DNA from: Desmodesmus armatus | Taxonomy: Eukaryota > Chlorophyta > Chlorophyceae > Sphaeropleales > Scenedesmaceae | Assembly (NCBI GenBank): GCA_007449985.2 | Contig: VIIQ02000028.1 | Span: 124,001 to 188,000, forward strand | DNA: 64,000 nucleotides | Reading direction: 5' to 3' | Shown here: positions 1 through 14,000 of the stretch, one piece after another | How the letters are laid out: every line of letters starts with the position of its first letter | How positions within the stretch are numbered: the first letter of the stretch is position 1 | Position numbers and translations under genes: made by a program | Notes under the pieces: model-generated | What the model saw: only the letters and a program-made list of their open reading frames with translations | Databases searched by the model: none | Told to the model about the DNA's origin: nothing

Positions 1-127
1 TATGACAGGTGGATGCGTGCCATTGCATGCTCATCCACTCAGAGTGCCACTGCATTGATGCAACTACACCAGGCTCTTCTGTGTTGTCAACAAGGCTTTG
101 TGTCTGCCATGCTCTGCTGCACTGCAG

Positions 128-3100
128 GGTACAAACGCACACCTTTTGGTGTCACACCCAGCCTCCTCATCAGCTGCCATGGAGGGCCTGTCACTTGCCG
201 CAGTATGCAACAGCAGCAGCATGGAGTGGCGCCAGGCCAGGCACTGGTTCATGCCTCCCGTGCACCCCCTGCTGTCCTCCGTACTGGGCACAGCCGTCAC
301 CGCTGCCGGCCTGCGCCGTGCAACAACAGCAGTGCACATGCAGGCCAGGCTGGCAACTGCCAACCAAGGCCTTCTGCTGGGCAACACCTGCAGTGCAATG
401 CAGCAGGAGGCAGTACTGCTACCAGCAGCAGCTGCGCTCATGATGGCTGCAGCTGCGGTTGACAGCTGCAGTATGGTCAGTGCACAAGAGGCAGCACCAC
501 AAGTGGTGCTGGCTGACTCAGTGTTCCAGCAGCTTGTGTGGGCACCGTCGGAGGTTGCAGCCTTGGAGCTCAGCATCAGCCTGCAGGTGAAGGATGGCAC
601 TCTTTCCATCTCTAGCTCCGGCAGCAGCGCCATGAGTGTTCTCACCTCCCGTGTCGTCAAGCACGCCGCTGCTGACGGCATGTCAGCTGCAGTACTTACA
701 GATGGCGGCAACGCTCCTGCCTTCCTGACCAGCGTGGTGCACGCTGCCCAGCAGTTCTACAACCAGCTCCCAGGCCCCATTGCTAAGGCGCAAGCAGCAT
801 CAGCACCACAGTCAGCGTCCGCAGCGGCAGTCGAGCCTGCTGTTGCAGCAGTATGTCAGCTTGAGGCATCTTTCCTGCTGCCGTTCTTCACTAGCTGCAG
901 CACCAGCGGGGATCCTGATGCAGCACTTGCTCAGGTCCCTTCTGCCCTTGCCAGCTGTGTGCTGAACCCCAGGGGCTTTGGCAGCAATGGGGCACTAGAT
1001 GTAGTAGACCCTGATGCAGCAGAAGACGCAGCTGCAGATCCGGCAGCGGCAGCAGCTAGGACTAGCACTATCTGGGTGAGCAGCAGCACCAGCGGGGTCG
1101 GCATGCAGCTTACAGGGATGGCCTTCCAGCCACTGGCTGCGGCCATGCAGCGCGCAACTGCAGCAGCCCGCATGCAGGCAGCTGCAACACAGGGTGTAGG
1201 GCCGCTGTCTGCCGCACCTGTGCTGTTGGCAGCACCCTCTGCACAAACTGGTGCTGCTGCTGCAGTGGCTGTTGTGCTGGCTGGTGGAGCCACTCAGGTT
1301 AGGGGCATGGTGTACAGGCCGTTGGCACAGCAGCTGGCGGAACCTGCAGTGGAGCAGCAGCAGCAGTTTCAGCCACAGCTTGGTGCTGCATCTCCAGCAG
1401 CTCCAGAAGACAGCTATACCTTCAGCACAGAGTGGGTGGCAGTCGCTGTAGCAGCCTCGGTTGACTCCAATGAGTCCTGCAGTGGCAGCACCCTGCAGCT
1501 TGTTGCTGCACAGCACTCCAGTGCTGTAGGCTACACAGCGGCAGCAATGTCTGTGCTGCAAGTCAGCCACAGGCAACAGGCAGCCATCCAGGGCTTGCAG
1601 CTGCACACCTCCGCTGCTCTTGCACCAGCAGCAGCACCTGGTGTTGCTGACTACACAGCAGCAGCACCAACAGCCCTGTGGGCAGTCCTCAGGGCAGCCC
1701 TGCTAGAGCAGACAGGCCTCAACCTGTCTGCCCTAGACTCTGCTAGCTCACAGCCTGTCAGAGGGTCCCCTGCAGCGCTCAGCATCGCAGCTTCAGCCGC
1801 TGCAGGATCCGGCACCAGCAGCAGCACAGCATCAGGAGAGCCAAGGTCTCTGTACGGCTGCTGTGTATCAGGCGGTGCCCTGTACGAGGCCCGTTTGGTG
1901 AGGCAGCCCCTGCCTGTGGGGTTGCCGGGCACTCCAACAGCAGCAGCTTCAGCACCAGCGTTGGCAGCAGCATCACGCAAGGGCACATACATCGTGACAG
2001 GGGGTACAGGTGCCGTTGCAGCTGTGCTGGGGCAGTGGCTGATCGCACACCTGAAGGTGCAGCACGTGCACTTTGTCAGCCGCAGCGGGACCTTCCCTGC
2101 GGGCGTCTCTACGCTGCTGCGGTCCAGCAGCAGCGAAGAGGAGTGCGCCCTGGTCACTGCCTCCAAGGCGGACGTGAGCACGGCAGAGGAAGCAGCTTGT
2201 GTCACTGCGTCCATGCAGCACGGCCTTCCTGTGATGGGCCTCATGCATGCTGCCGGTGTGCTGGCAGATGGCTTGCTACAGAGTCAGAGCCTAAGCAGCA
2301 TCAGGCGTGCTGCAGCACCAAAGGTGCTGCATACCAGCAGCTCCAAAAGCACCTAGCACATGAGCCAGTCAGCCACCAGGTGCTGTTCAGCAGTGTGGCG
2401 AGCCTGTTGGGCTCCCCAGGACAGACTAACTACGCAGCAGCAAACGCGTGGCTTGACGCCGCAGCGCCGGCAGCGCAGTCAGCAGGCACACCATGCGCCA
2501 GTGTGCAGTTTGGTGCCTGGGCAGGAGCAGGTATGGCGGCCGTGATGCTCAGACTGCCGCAAGGGCAGGAAGGCTGGGCCTGGCGTTGCTGACTCCACAG
2601 CAGGCCTTGTCAGCCCTGGCTCTGGCCGTGGGGTCTGTCCAGCAGGAAGCAGTAGCTGCGCCAGCAGTGCTTGCGGCCGTGCCAATTACCTGGGAGCCGT
2701 TTTTGCGGCACCTGCCCCAGCCAGTCAGCAGCTTCTTCAGTAGCTTCCTAGCTAGCGGCCCAGAGTCTACTGCTGCTGCTGCTGCTGCTGCGGCTGCATC
2801 CTCCCCTGAGGCAACAGCACAGCAGCTGCAGCCAACTGTAGCTGCTACCGCAGCAGCAGAAGCCGCAGCAGCGGAAGCCCCCGATGCTGCAGCTACTGAG
2901 CAGCAGGTCTGTGAGGTGGTTGGTGATGCAGTGAGCAGCATCCTAGGTGCAGAGGTCGGGCCAGATGAGCCACTCATGGCAGCAGGACTGGACAGCCTTG
3001 GAGCTGTTGAGCTGCGCAACATGCTACAGGAGTCGCTGTTAGTGTCGCTGCCCAACACGGTGAGTCCAACTTCAGCATGCATTGGGCAGCACAGTTCTTG

Positions 3101-3290
3101 CCTTTGCTTTCTTTGCTCAAGCTTCACCATCGTAGTAAGATCCAACTGCAGCAGCAAGCATACACCCATGCTCCTGGGCTTGGCTCAAGGCGCTGAGTTC
3201 ACATGGCTGTTTGTTTTGCAGGTGGTCATTGACTACCCCACATCAGCAGCCCTGTCTCACTACATCACCCAGCAGATCCTCAGCAGCAGC
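128..3290 (+). other. PKS module 1 (partial): KS end, inactive DH, KR, ACP
   Basis: Only the KS tail is inside the window (GTNAHLLV, 128 onward). The DH-like region (about 263-1330) keeps the HPLL start, but the His-x3-Gly-x4-Pro motif is absent, so it should not dehydrate. The KR (about 1978-2700) has the nucleotide-binding VTGGTGA and the Ser/Tyr pair in LFSS and NYAAAN. Two frame breaks (near 2323 and 2542) fall in the KR; neighbouring KRs show where the frame should continue, so it was probably functional. The ACP (about 2908-3285) has GLDSLG with the phosphopantetheine Ser codon at 2994-2996. An intron, 3060-3221, splits the ACP just before VVIDYP. Expected outcome: a beta-hydroxy intermediate. 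Confidence 0.8.
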
Positions 3291-6200
3291 ACAGCCCCTG
3301 CAGTGCCAGCAACCGCTGCTGCTGTAGCTCGTGCAGCACCGCAACATGGCCCTGCAGCACAGCTGCAGCCTGCCGGCTTGCTGCCATCTGTTGCCGCAGC
3401 AGCAGCAGCTCAGCCAGATGCTCTTGTGGTGTTGGCCACTGCTGCTCGCAGCCCTGTGGCACCGATGGGTGCTGCTGCTGGCCATGACCTTGTGGGCCTT
3501 GTGCCACTTGAGCGCTGGGACATTGAGGCAGACCCTGACAGCAGCTCCTCAGCACGGTGGGTACTCTGCCTCTTTCCTGTCATTCTGTCACACTTCTTGT
3601 TTCAAAAGTATAGGTCCACCTGTGTTGCTCTTAGAGAAGCCCTTGCGGTGGACATTGGCCACACCAACCAACCGTGTTCCCCGGTGTCTTGTGCTGTTGA
3701 TTGCAGGTTTGGCGCCTTCCTACCTGATGTGGCCAGCTTTGATGCCGCCCTGCTGGCAGTCAGCAGTGCACAGACTGCTCTCATGGACCCGCAGCAGCGC
3801 CTGCTGCTGGAGACGGCAGCCGAGGTGCTGCTGCTGGCAAGCGGCAGCAGTGCACAGCCCATGCCGATGCAGCAACAGCCGTGGTGGGGTGGGGTTAGCG
3901 CATTTGTTGGCATCGCATCCTCAGACTATGGCTCGCTGGTCAAAGCAGCTGCCCCAGCAGGTATGCGCGATCCTCATATCCCCAGGGGCGTGAGGGTTTG
4001 GAATCTCTGGTGTCACTACACACAACAGCTGGCTGGTGCAGTCTACAGCATGTAAGGTGACCTGTATTGCCATCACGACGCACAAAATGATGACCACGTC
4101 TGTCCCTTTTGCCTGCAGGTGCCTACCACGCAACTGCCAATGCCCTCAGTGTGGCGGCAGGCAGGCTGTCCTACACCTTCGGCTTATCAGGCCCAGCGAT
4201 GTCTGTGGACACAGCGTGCTCCGCCTCCCTTGTAGCCCTGCACCTAGCCAAGGATGCTATCAGAGGCCACGGCAGCGGCAGTAGCTTGGTCGGTGGTGTG
4301 CACATCCAGACCACCCCGACCTCCACAGCGTATGTATGGACAGCAGGGATGCTGTCTCCGTCTGGCAGGTGTCAGGTGCTGGATGCAGCGGCGGATGGCT
4401 ATGTTAGAGGGGAGGCATGCCACATGCTGCTGCTGGCGCCAGCAGCATCTGCACTTGCAGGACGCAGCAGCAGCAGCCCTGTAGCCGTCATCCTGGGATC
4501 AGCTGTGAACCAGGACGGCCGCAGCAGCAGCTTGACAGCACCCAACGGCCCAGCACAGCAGGAGGTCATTGGAGCGGCTCTGCGTGATGCAGGGGTTGCA
4601 GCTGGCAGTGTGGACATACTGTCAATGCACGGGACTGGCACACCACTAGGTGAGCTGGCTGACGTCTTGTCGTATGGATTTGGCATCAAGCAGCAGACTC
4701 TGCAAATCATGAAGCATCTGCTGCTTGCCACACGAAGTTGAACCTTATGCCAATCCAGTCCATGGTCGACTGTCCGACGTCGGACATGATACTAGTACAG
4801 CAGTACCGTCAGTAACAAACCCTTTGTGTTGTGCCTATCCTGTGGTCCACAGGTGATCCTGTGGAGGTCAATGCAGCAACCAGTACCCTGGTCACAAAGC
4901 AATCACGGCTTCAGCCGCTATCCCTGCTAGCCAGCAAGTCCCAGCACGGCCACGGCGAGCCAGCAGCAGGCCTCATCGCCCTGGCACATGCAGCAGCGGC
5001 AGCCTCACACTACCTGCGCCTGCGCATGCTGCACGTGCGCACCCTCAACCCCTTCATCATTGGGGTGATGGATCAGATGCCTGAACAGGCAGCTGGCAGA
5101 GGGGTCATGGTGGCAAGGCAGGCAGCACCGCAAGTTGCTGCAGGGGCACAGCAGCAGCTGCTCAGCAGCACTAGCTCCTTTGCATTCATGGGCACCAACG
5201 CCAACGTTATCATGCAGACAAGCTTCAGCCTCGACAGCAGTGCAGCCAGCATTGTGGGGAAGCCGCGGCAGTTGGTGTGGAGCAGGGGCAGGAGCTGGGT
5301 GATGCCTCCGGCCAGCCTCTTTGCAGGCCGTGCTGTTGCCGGGGCTGCAGGCAGCGGGCAGGTAGTGCTGCAAGCTGACCTTTCAGCTGTGCAGTTGAGC
5401 TACCTGTGGGACCATCAAGTGGCCGGCTCTGTGGTGTTCCCAGGAGCAGGGTACCTGATGGCTGCTGCTGCAGCGGCAAATTCGCTGCTAGCGGCAGCAG
5501 GGCCGGGGCAGCTGTCGCTGCAGGGTGCTACCATCCCAGCCCCACTGGTGCTGCCTAGCTCTTGGAATGACAGGGTTCAGGTCCCAGTGCTGCAGGTGTC
5601 CGTCGACACCAGCAGCAGCAGTGTCACCATCAGCTCTGTCAACAGTAGCAGCGGCAGTGGCAGCACCACACACTTCAGCAGCAAGTATGCCATGGTAGCA
5701 GCAGCGGCAGGTGAAGGCAGCAGCACTAGCGGCACTACGGCAGCAGCTATGGCGGTGCCCGCCTGGCTGCAAGCACTCAGTGCTTCAGCTGCATCCGCTG
5801 CAGCTGCTGCTCAGCCATACATCCCTGGTGCGACAGCAGCAGTGGCGGCAGCCAAGCACAACGATGGCTGCGGGGACCTAGATGTGGGTGTCTTTGACAG
5901 CTGGCTGCAGGCAGGGCAGGTGTTTATCCTAGAGGAGATGGCACAGGGAGGGGTGTATGTCCCAGCATCTGTGGACCTCGTGCTACTGCCTGGGGGTGCT
6001 GCTGGTGCAAGCAGCACAAGCAGCAGCACGAAGTTTGCATATGTGCAGCCGCATGCCAGCCCAGCAGGCAGCGGCAAGCAGGCAGTAAGCGATTACCAGC
6101 TACTGGGTGTCGATGGTGCAGTGTGCAGCATCCAAGGCATGACTGCCAAGCCGATCGCCATCAGCAAAAGTACAGGTGCTGCAGCGGCGGCTGCAGCAGC

Positions 6201-9200
6201 AGCTCAGCAGCCTGCTGCACAGCCTGAGCTGTTGTATGAAGTGCAGTGGCAAGCTGTGGCTGCAGCTGCTGCTGGGGAGGGTGAGGTTGAGGATCAGACA
6301 CAGGGGCCGTCGGCAGTCAGTAACAGCACCGAAGCAGCAGCTCTGGCTGCATTGCAGTGCCTGCTTCAGCATCAGGCACATGCCACACTGACAGACAGCA
6401 CAGCTGCAGGTGCTGCTGCTGCCATGCTGCGCTGCATCGGCCAAGAGCAGCCCGGCCTGCAGCTGTCACTACTGCAGCCCAACAGCTACGACCACCGCAG
6501 CTCAGCTGTTGATGCAGGCGCTGCCGTGCTGTCAGGCAGCAGCACCTTACCGGCTGATGTCTTTGGCAGCATGCGTGATGCAGGCTATATCATGCAGCCG
6601 CGGCTGCTGCCAGCAGTGGCGGCTGCTCAGGTCCCAAGCAGCTTCCAGCTGCTGCCGCTCACACGCGGCTCGCTCGACTCCCTGACACCTGTCCCCGTCA
6701 GCACCTGGCCAGACTTCAGCACCAGCGGCAGCAACGCAGGGTCCAGCAGTGGGCAGGTGCTTGTCAAGGTGGCAGCAGTGGGCATCAACTTCAGGGACGT
6801 GCTCAACGTGCTGGGCATGTACCCGGAGACCCAGGGGCGCCGGGCAGCGACTTCTCTGGTGTTGTTGTGTCAGGGCCGCTGTCAGGGTCAGCAGTGTTTG
6901 GCCTGTCCACGGGAGCCCTGGCCTCGCACGTGGTGGCGACAGAGCAGACAGTAGCACCCATGCCAGCAACAGTATCCTTTGAGGCTGCTGCAACGGTGCC
7001 TACAGTGTTCACCACAGCTGATGCTGCACTTCGGCAGATTGCTGGGCTCTCAGCAGGCGAGCGGGTACTCGTGCATGGTGCAGCTGGAGGGGTGGGCTTG
7101 GCAGCAATCCAGGCAGCTGCTGCAGCAGGTGCTGTAGTGTTTGGCACAGCCGGCAGTAGCACCAAGCGGCACCTGCTGCGCACGCTGGGTTGCAAGGTGG
7201 CGGTTGCTTCCCGCGACACCACCTTTGCTGCTGATATTGCTATCGCTGGGGGTGTGGACGTGGTGCTCAACTCCCTGACCTCCCCAGGCATGGTGGGCGG
7301 CAGCCTGGCTGTGCTGAAGCAGGGCGGCCGCTTTGTGGAGATCGGAAAGAGGGACATCTGGGCGCCTGCATCGGTGGCAGCAGAGCGGGCGGACGTGAGC
7401 TTCCACATGTTGGCTATCGACTTTATGCCGCCCGCAGTGCTGCAGCAGCTGCTGCTGCAGGTCTCACAGGACCTTGCTACAGGCAGGGTGGCACCCATCC
7501 GGGCAGCTGTGCATGACATGACTGCTGTGCACGCGGCCATGAGGCAGATGGCTCAGGCCAGGCATGTGGGCAAGGTGGTGGTGAGCCACCATGCTGCACA
7601 CCTGATGCCCAGTAGCACTAGCAGCACCAGCACCAGCGGCAGCAGCAGCCCCAGCATGGCAGTCGGTGCTGCCAGCAGCAGTGGCGGGCATGTCCTGGTG
7701 ACAGGAGGGACAGGGGCTCTTGGACAGCTGGTTGGCAACTGGCTTTCCACTCAGCAGGTCCAGCACATCACCTTGTGCAGCAGGACTGGCAAGCTGAGCA
7801 GCAACAGCGGCAGCAGCAGCCTGCCTCTCACAGACCCCCATCACCCGCTGTTCAACAGCATGGTCAGCATCACTGCGTGTGATGTATCAGCAGCCAGTGA
7901 TGTCAGCGGCTTGTTCAGGGGCGTGCTGGGCAGCTCCTCTCCTGCCTTGTCAGCTGTCATGCATGCAGGAGGTGTGCTGGCAGATGCGGCCTTGCAGAAC
8001 CAGTCTGCCGCCAGCATGCGCACAGTCGCAGCGCCCAAGTCCGTGGCTTTGCAGTTGCTGGTGCAGCAGCTGGTGTCTCTGCCGGTTGCAAGCAGCGTGC
8101 TGTTCAGCAGCATGGCCGCCCTACTGGGCTCTGCCGGCCAGAGTAACTACGCAGCCAGCAACGCTGCTCTGGATGCTGCCGCTCGGCAGTTGCAGCGTGC
8201 AGGCCTGGCAGCCACCAGTGTGCAGTTCAGTGCTTGGGCAGGAGCTGGCATGGCGGCTGCTACTGCAAGCAAGGTAGAGGCTATGGGTATTGGAGCCTTA
8301 AGCCCCGCTGCAGGGCTGTCTGCACTGGAGGCTGCTGTGAGGTCGAGCTTCAGCATCACCAGGTGAACACAGGGCATGTTCTCTGTCCCGCATGCTGTCA
8401 TACTTTTGAGTGTTTGACATGGCCTATACTGACAACTTGCAAGTACTTCCCGTGGCATAGGTTAACGGCAGTGTTGCGTCACAACCCATGGCCATCTTGT
8501 CCCCTTGTTGTGTGCAAGTCACACACAGCATTTGATGCCACATGCCAAGTGCTCAGGACAGTCGCTGCATGCACCATCCACTAAACCATTCTGGTGTGCT
8601 CTTCCTGGCCCAATACTTGCATCACACTAGGTCAAGGCTGGGCAGCAGCAGCGCAGTGCTTGCCGCCGCACCCTTCAAGTGGGCGACTGTCTTGGGCGCC
8701 CAGCCCACCATCCCTCACTTCTTGGAGGAGTTTGCCTCAGAGGCAGCACCCGCAGCAGTTGCTACTGCTGCTGGCGGCACGGCAGCAGCAAGAGGGGCAG
8801 CTGGTGGCCGCTTTGCTGGCCTGACTGCTGATGCACGGCGGCAGCAGCTGTTGTCTGAGGTGTCGGGTGTCATTACCAACCTTCTGGGTACAGGTAACTT
8901 ACCACGGTGGCACTGTCAGCTTAGGCAAGCTACATCTGTGCGCACACTGCCACATCGTGTCCCCCGCTGAATGTGTTGCTGCCTCCTGGGAATGCCCTGT
9001 AAATCAATGCATGGCCAAGTCAGTGGCTGAGGACTGGCAACACGGTGTCGAGCAGCCTGCTGAGCATACATGCAGACCAGGACCGGTCGAAAGCTGTAGG
9101 CGCGTTGATGTATAGCATGCTGAGCCACAAACATGCATCCCTGTTTTGCAAGTAATTACCCTTGCGCACACACCAAAACCCTTCCCTACACTGCAGGCGT

Positions 9201-10985
9201 TGCTGTTGATGCTCCACTGATGGACTCTGGCTTGGACTCACTGGGTGCCGTGGAGTTCAGGAGCAGCCTGGAAGCCAGGCTGTCCCTGCAGCTGCCTCCC
9301 ACCCTGGTGTTTGACTACCCCTCACTCTCAGCCATTGTCGGATACCTGGACACAACACTAGCTGCACAGCAGGGCAGCAGTGCAGAACCAGACTCACAAC
9401 CAGCTGCAGGAGCTTCTGCCGTCTCTGCAGCGCCAGCTACAGGGCCGGCACTGCAGCTGGCAGGCACTCAGGCAGCAGCTATGCCTGTGATTGCCATCCT
9501 GGCCACACACGGTCGCTTCCCAGAGCCAGATATGGTATCTGCTGCTGCTGGAAAGGGGCTGGCAGGGCGGCTGGGCCTGCGGGACGGCATCTCTGTTGTG
9601 CCTGTTGAGCGTTATGATGTGGAGGTGCAGCTCACAGAGGACATGCCAGCACGATTTGGTGGCTTCATCCCTGGAGCGCAGGTACGGCTGGCTGCTGGCT
9701 TGCAGTTCAAAGCACAAGCTGGCCTTGTACAGATCATCTGTGCAGTGCATCCACCAGCCTTTGTGGTGTTATCAGCGGCTGGACTGGTTGAGAAAAACAT
9801 GTGTATCGAGGCCATGCGGTGCATCTGTTGGCTGCAGCACTTTCAAGCCAGGTAGTGCGCATCACATGACATGTACATTCAGAACAACTGACAGAGGTTG
9901 TGCCTGTATGTTGCAGGACTTTGATGTGGAGCCCTTTGGCCTATCCCTGTCTGAGGCTGTCATGGTTGACCCTCAGCAGCGCCTGCTGCTGGAGGCAACA
10001 GCCAGCATGCTGCCTGCAGCAGCTGCAACATTGACTTCCTTGGCCGCAGCAGTTGGTGTGTTTGTGGGCATCTCCAATCCAGATTACTCCAACATCAAGA
10101 CCGCTGCCACCCCCATTGGCGTCTACAGTGCCACAGGTAAGTCTAGATTGGACGCTCGAGGTCCTCAATCACCGTCTAATCCTGACATGCGCCACCTGCC
10201 AGTCTGTACTTTGAACAGTGCTGTTGCATCGACCGTTCAGTCACGCACTGACAGCATCATGGCGCGTCAGTTATGTAGCCTGGCAATGCCTAGTTGAGTC
10301 CTACTTTTGCGATTGTTCCTTGTTTGCCCTGCAGGTTCTGCCATCAGTGTGGCAGCTGGCCGCTTGTCCTACGTGTTCGGCTTGTCTGGTCCTTCCCTGG
10401 CCATCGACACCGCCTGCTCCTCCTCCCTTGTGGGCGCCCACATGGCGCAGCTCAGTCTGAGGTCTGGCGGCTGCGGTGCTGCTGTTGTGGCTGGAGTCAA
10501 GCTCATTCTTACACCCAGCCTCTCTGCCATGTTCAGCAGGGCGGGGATGCTGTCCCCCGAGGGCCGCTGCAAGACGCTCGACGCAGCAGCAGACGGCTAC
10601 GTGCGTGGGGAGGCAGTGGCAGCAATGATGCTGCAAGCTGTGGCGGCTGGCAGCAGTGGCAGCAATGGCAGCTTTGCGGCTGTTGTGCTGGGGTCAGCTG
10701 TGAATCAGGATGGCCGCAGCAGTGGGCTCACAGCACCCAATGGCCCTGCACAGCAGGCTGTGATCAGGGCGGCACTGAGTGACGGTGGCCTGCAGCCTGG
10801 GGACATCACTGCGCTGTCAATGCACGGCACAGGGACACCTCTTGGTGAGTCGCTGACTGCATTGCATGCCACCAGATGACAGTGAAACAATAATGATGGC
10901 AGCTGCTTGAGGCATGCAGTACTCTGCAGAAGCTATTGTGTGCAGGACTGCTGGCTCTATTGCGGCCACTGCAAAGTGACTCCCT

Positions 10986-11021
<36 letters not shown>

Positions 11022-14000
11022 TCACCAACGAGAACCGCCACAGCACATATCTCAACTCCGCTTTGTTGTGCGTTGTGTGTTGTGCCTTGTGTACTGCAGG
11101 TGATCCAATCGAGATGGGTGCAGTGACTGCTGTGCTGCTCAGCAGCAGGGCCAAGCAGGGCTCACACAGCCTGCCCCTTACCATCGCATCAGACAAGTCA
11201 GGCATTGGACACACCGAGCCAGCAGCAGGCATGTCAGGCGTCCTGCATGCAGCAGCTGCTGCAGCAGCACAGGCCGCCCTGCCTGTGCTGCACCTGAGGG
11301 CCCTAAACCCTTACCTGATTGGGACGCTTGAGGCGCCCGGCATTGCCGGCACCGTCAGCATTGCTAGGCAGCAGCGGGGTGCAGTGCTGGGGCAGCACAC
11401 GATGGGGAGCATCACAGGTATCAGCAGCTTCGCTTTCCAGGTGAGCTGGGACAGGTTTTTCTGTACAGCGGTGCACGCTTCTGTTAGGGCTAGTCAGCTT
11501 CAAAATTGGGTGGGCCCGATTGTAAGTTGTGCATGGGACTGCTGTGACAGTACACACATGTGTACAACGCGTCTACGCTTGTGTGACACTCAAGCTTAGT
11601 ACATCCAGCCAAGCCCTTGGCTGCTTTTGTGCTCCGCCTTATGCCAACGTGTGGAGTGTTGACAGGGACTGTGCTGCATGTATGCTGCTTTGCACAGGGG
11701 ACCAACGCACACATCATCATCGCCGCCCCCAGCTCCTACACATCAGCTGCCGCCTCAACAGCTGCAGCTGCCCTGGGCCAACAGCAGCTGCAGCTCATGC
11801 AGCGCAGGTTCCTCTCCGTCCTGCCACCAGCACACAGCTTGGTCCGGGCAGCAGCGCCATCTGCGCCTGGCTCACACACAGCTGCCTTTGCTGTTGTGCT
11901 GGGCCACCCCTCTGTCGCCTGGCTGTTTGACCACATTGTGGGAGGCAGGGCGGTCATCCCAGGAGCAGCATACCTGGAGTCTGCACTGGCAGCAGGCAAG
12001 ATTTTGGCGGGAAGCCTCGGCAGCAGCAGCCTGGCACTTGCTGGCGTTGCCATCTCAGCTCCCTTGGCTCTTGCAGACCCATCTGAAGCCAACCGGGTGG
12101 AGCTCACAGTGCAGATTGATGCAGCCACAGGGGCTGTCAGCATCTCCAGCAGGCATGCAGGTGCCGCTAGCCACAACAGCGGCAGCAGGAGTGCTACTGT
12201 GCATGTCACCGGCACTCTTGTGCAGCTTCAACCTGCTGCTCTCGGCAGCAGTGCCCCCGGCAGCGCTCTGCAGGAGGCTACTGCTGACAGCAGCTTTGAC
12301 CGCACCGCAGCTGCAGGGCTGCAGCCGCTTGATGCAGCTGTCGTGTATGCTGACCTAGCAAAGGCAGGCCTATCCTACGGGCCTGCCTTCCGTCTTCTAA
12401 GCAGTGTCAAGTCAGGCAGCAGCAAGGCCACAGCGCAGCTCAGGGCGGTGGCCGACCCAGGGAGCTACCTCGTGCACCCAGCTGCACTGGACAACTCCTT
12501 CCAGCTGGGCGCAGCAGTGAAGGGGTCCTCTGCAGGGCAGCAGCAGCGCCAGCGGCAGACGTTTGTCCCTGCCAGCTTGGAACTCTTCTCTGCTGAGCCT
12601 CAGCAGGGTGGGGTACCTGGCTGGCGGGCGCAGTCACTGACAGCAGTAGCTACAGAGCCTGCAGCAAGTAGCATGGCTGCTGCAGCTGGGGATCGTATGT
12701 TCAGGGACCTGCAGCTCAGTGTGGGAGGCAGCCAGGCGTGTTATGTGAAGGGGTTGGAGTCACGTGCCATGCCGGTACAGGCTCTGCAGGGTGGTGCCAC
12801 AGCAGCAGCTGCCAAGGCAGCTGCAGCTACACAGCACACCCAGATGCTCTACAACATCCAGTGGCTTGTGGACGCACCGCAAGCTGCTGTTGAGCAGAGT
12901 ATAGCTGATGACATATCAGGCCTCGTTGTGCGTGCTGGGGCAGCCGCAGCTTCAGCCGCTGCAGCTGCAGGTGCAGCAGTGGCAACAACAGCCCAGGCGC
13001 TACAGCTGGCGCAGGGCTTGCTTGAGCACGGCAGCAGCAGCAGTGCAGTTACTCTTCGGAGCCAGTTCAGCCCCCTGCCGGGCGCTGCTGCAATGCCTGA
13101 GCTGCTGCAGCAGCACAGCATGTGGGGTCTCACCCGATGTGCTGCTCAGGAGGCTACAGCAGCACTTACAGTGTCCGCGGTGCACAGCAGCAGCTCAGCA
13201 CCAGGCCTCTACAGTACAGCTACCTCTGGCATGCCGCAGAGTGCGTTGCCATTTGATGGCTACGGCACCAGCAGCGTTGCAGCAGCTTCAGTGGTGCCTC
13301 GGCTGCTGCAGTATGAGCAGTCAGTACCTAGAGGTCCCTACAGGCTAGAGCCTCAGCCCCGGGGTGCCCTCCAAAACCTGGTGCCTGTCAGCTTGGCAGA
13401 TGCAGCAGCAGTTGCTGCAGGCAGCAGTGCTTGCCTGCCCGACACAGTGCTGCTTGCGGTGAAGGCAGTGGGCATCAACTTCAGGGACGTGCTCAACGTG
13501 CTGGGCATGTACCCGGGAGACCCGGGAGCACCGGGAGGGGACTGTGCTGGGGTTGTAGTTAGCAGCGGCAGCAGCCTTCTGCAGCCTGGCCAGGCCGTGT
13601 TTGGTCTGGCTGAGGGCTCCCTGGGCTCTCACGTCACAGCATCAGCACACACCCTGGTGCCCATGCCCACACAGGTCAGCTTTGAGGCTGCCGCCACCAT
13701 GCCCACTGTGTTCATCACAGTTGACATGGTGCTCAACAAGGCAGCTGCCCTGCGCCCTGGCGAGCGCGTGCTGGTGCATGCTGCTGCTGGTGGTGTGGGG
13801 CTGGCAGCGCTGCAGGTGGTGTCAGCAGTGGGTGCAACTGCAGTGGCAACAGCAGGCAGCCCGTCCAAGCGCTCCCTGCTGCGCTCCCTGGGTGTGGGTG
13901 CCGTGGTGGGGTCCCGTGACAGCGTGTTTGTGGGCCCTGTGTCCTGCCTGGGTGGTGTGGACGTGGTGCTCAACTCCCTGACCTCCTCAGGCATGGTGGG

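Noticed and set aside
2035..8366. PKS fragments as several separate genes or pseudogenes because of in-frame stops
   Set aside because: Domains continue seamlessly in the next frame, each shift is one base in the same direction, and paralogous modules show the undisturbed frame. One gene with consensus errors fits better.
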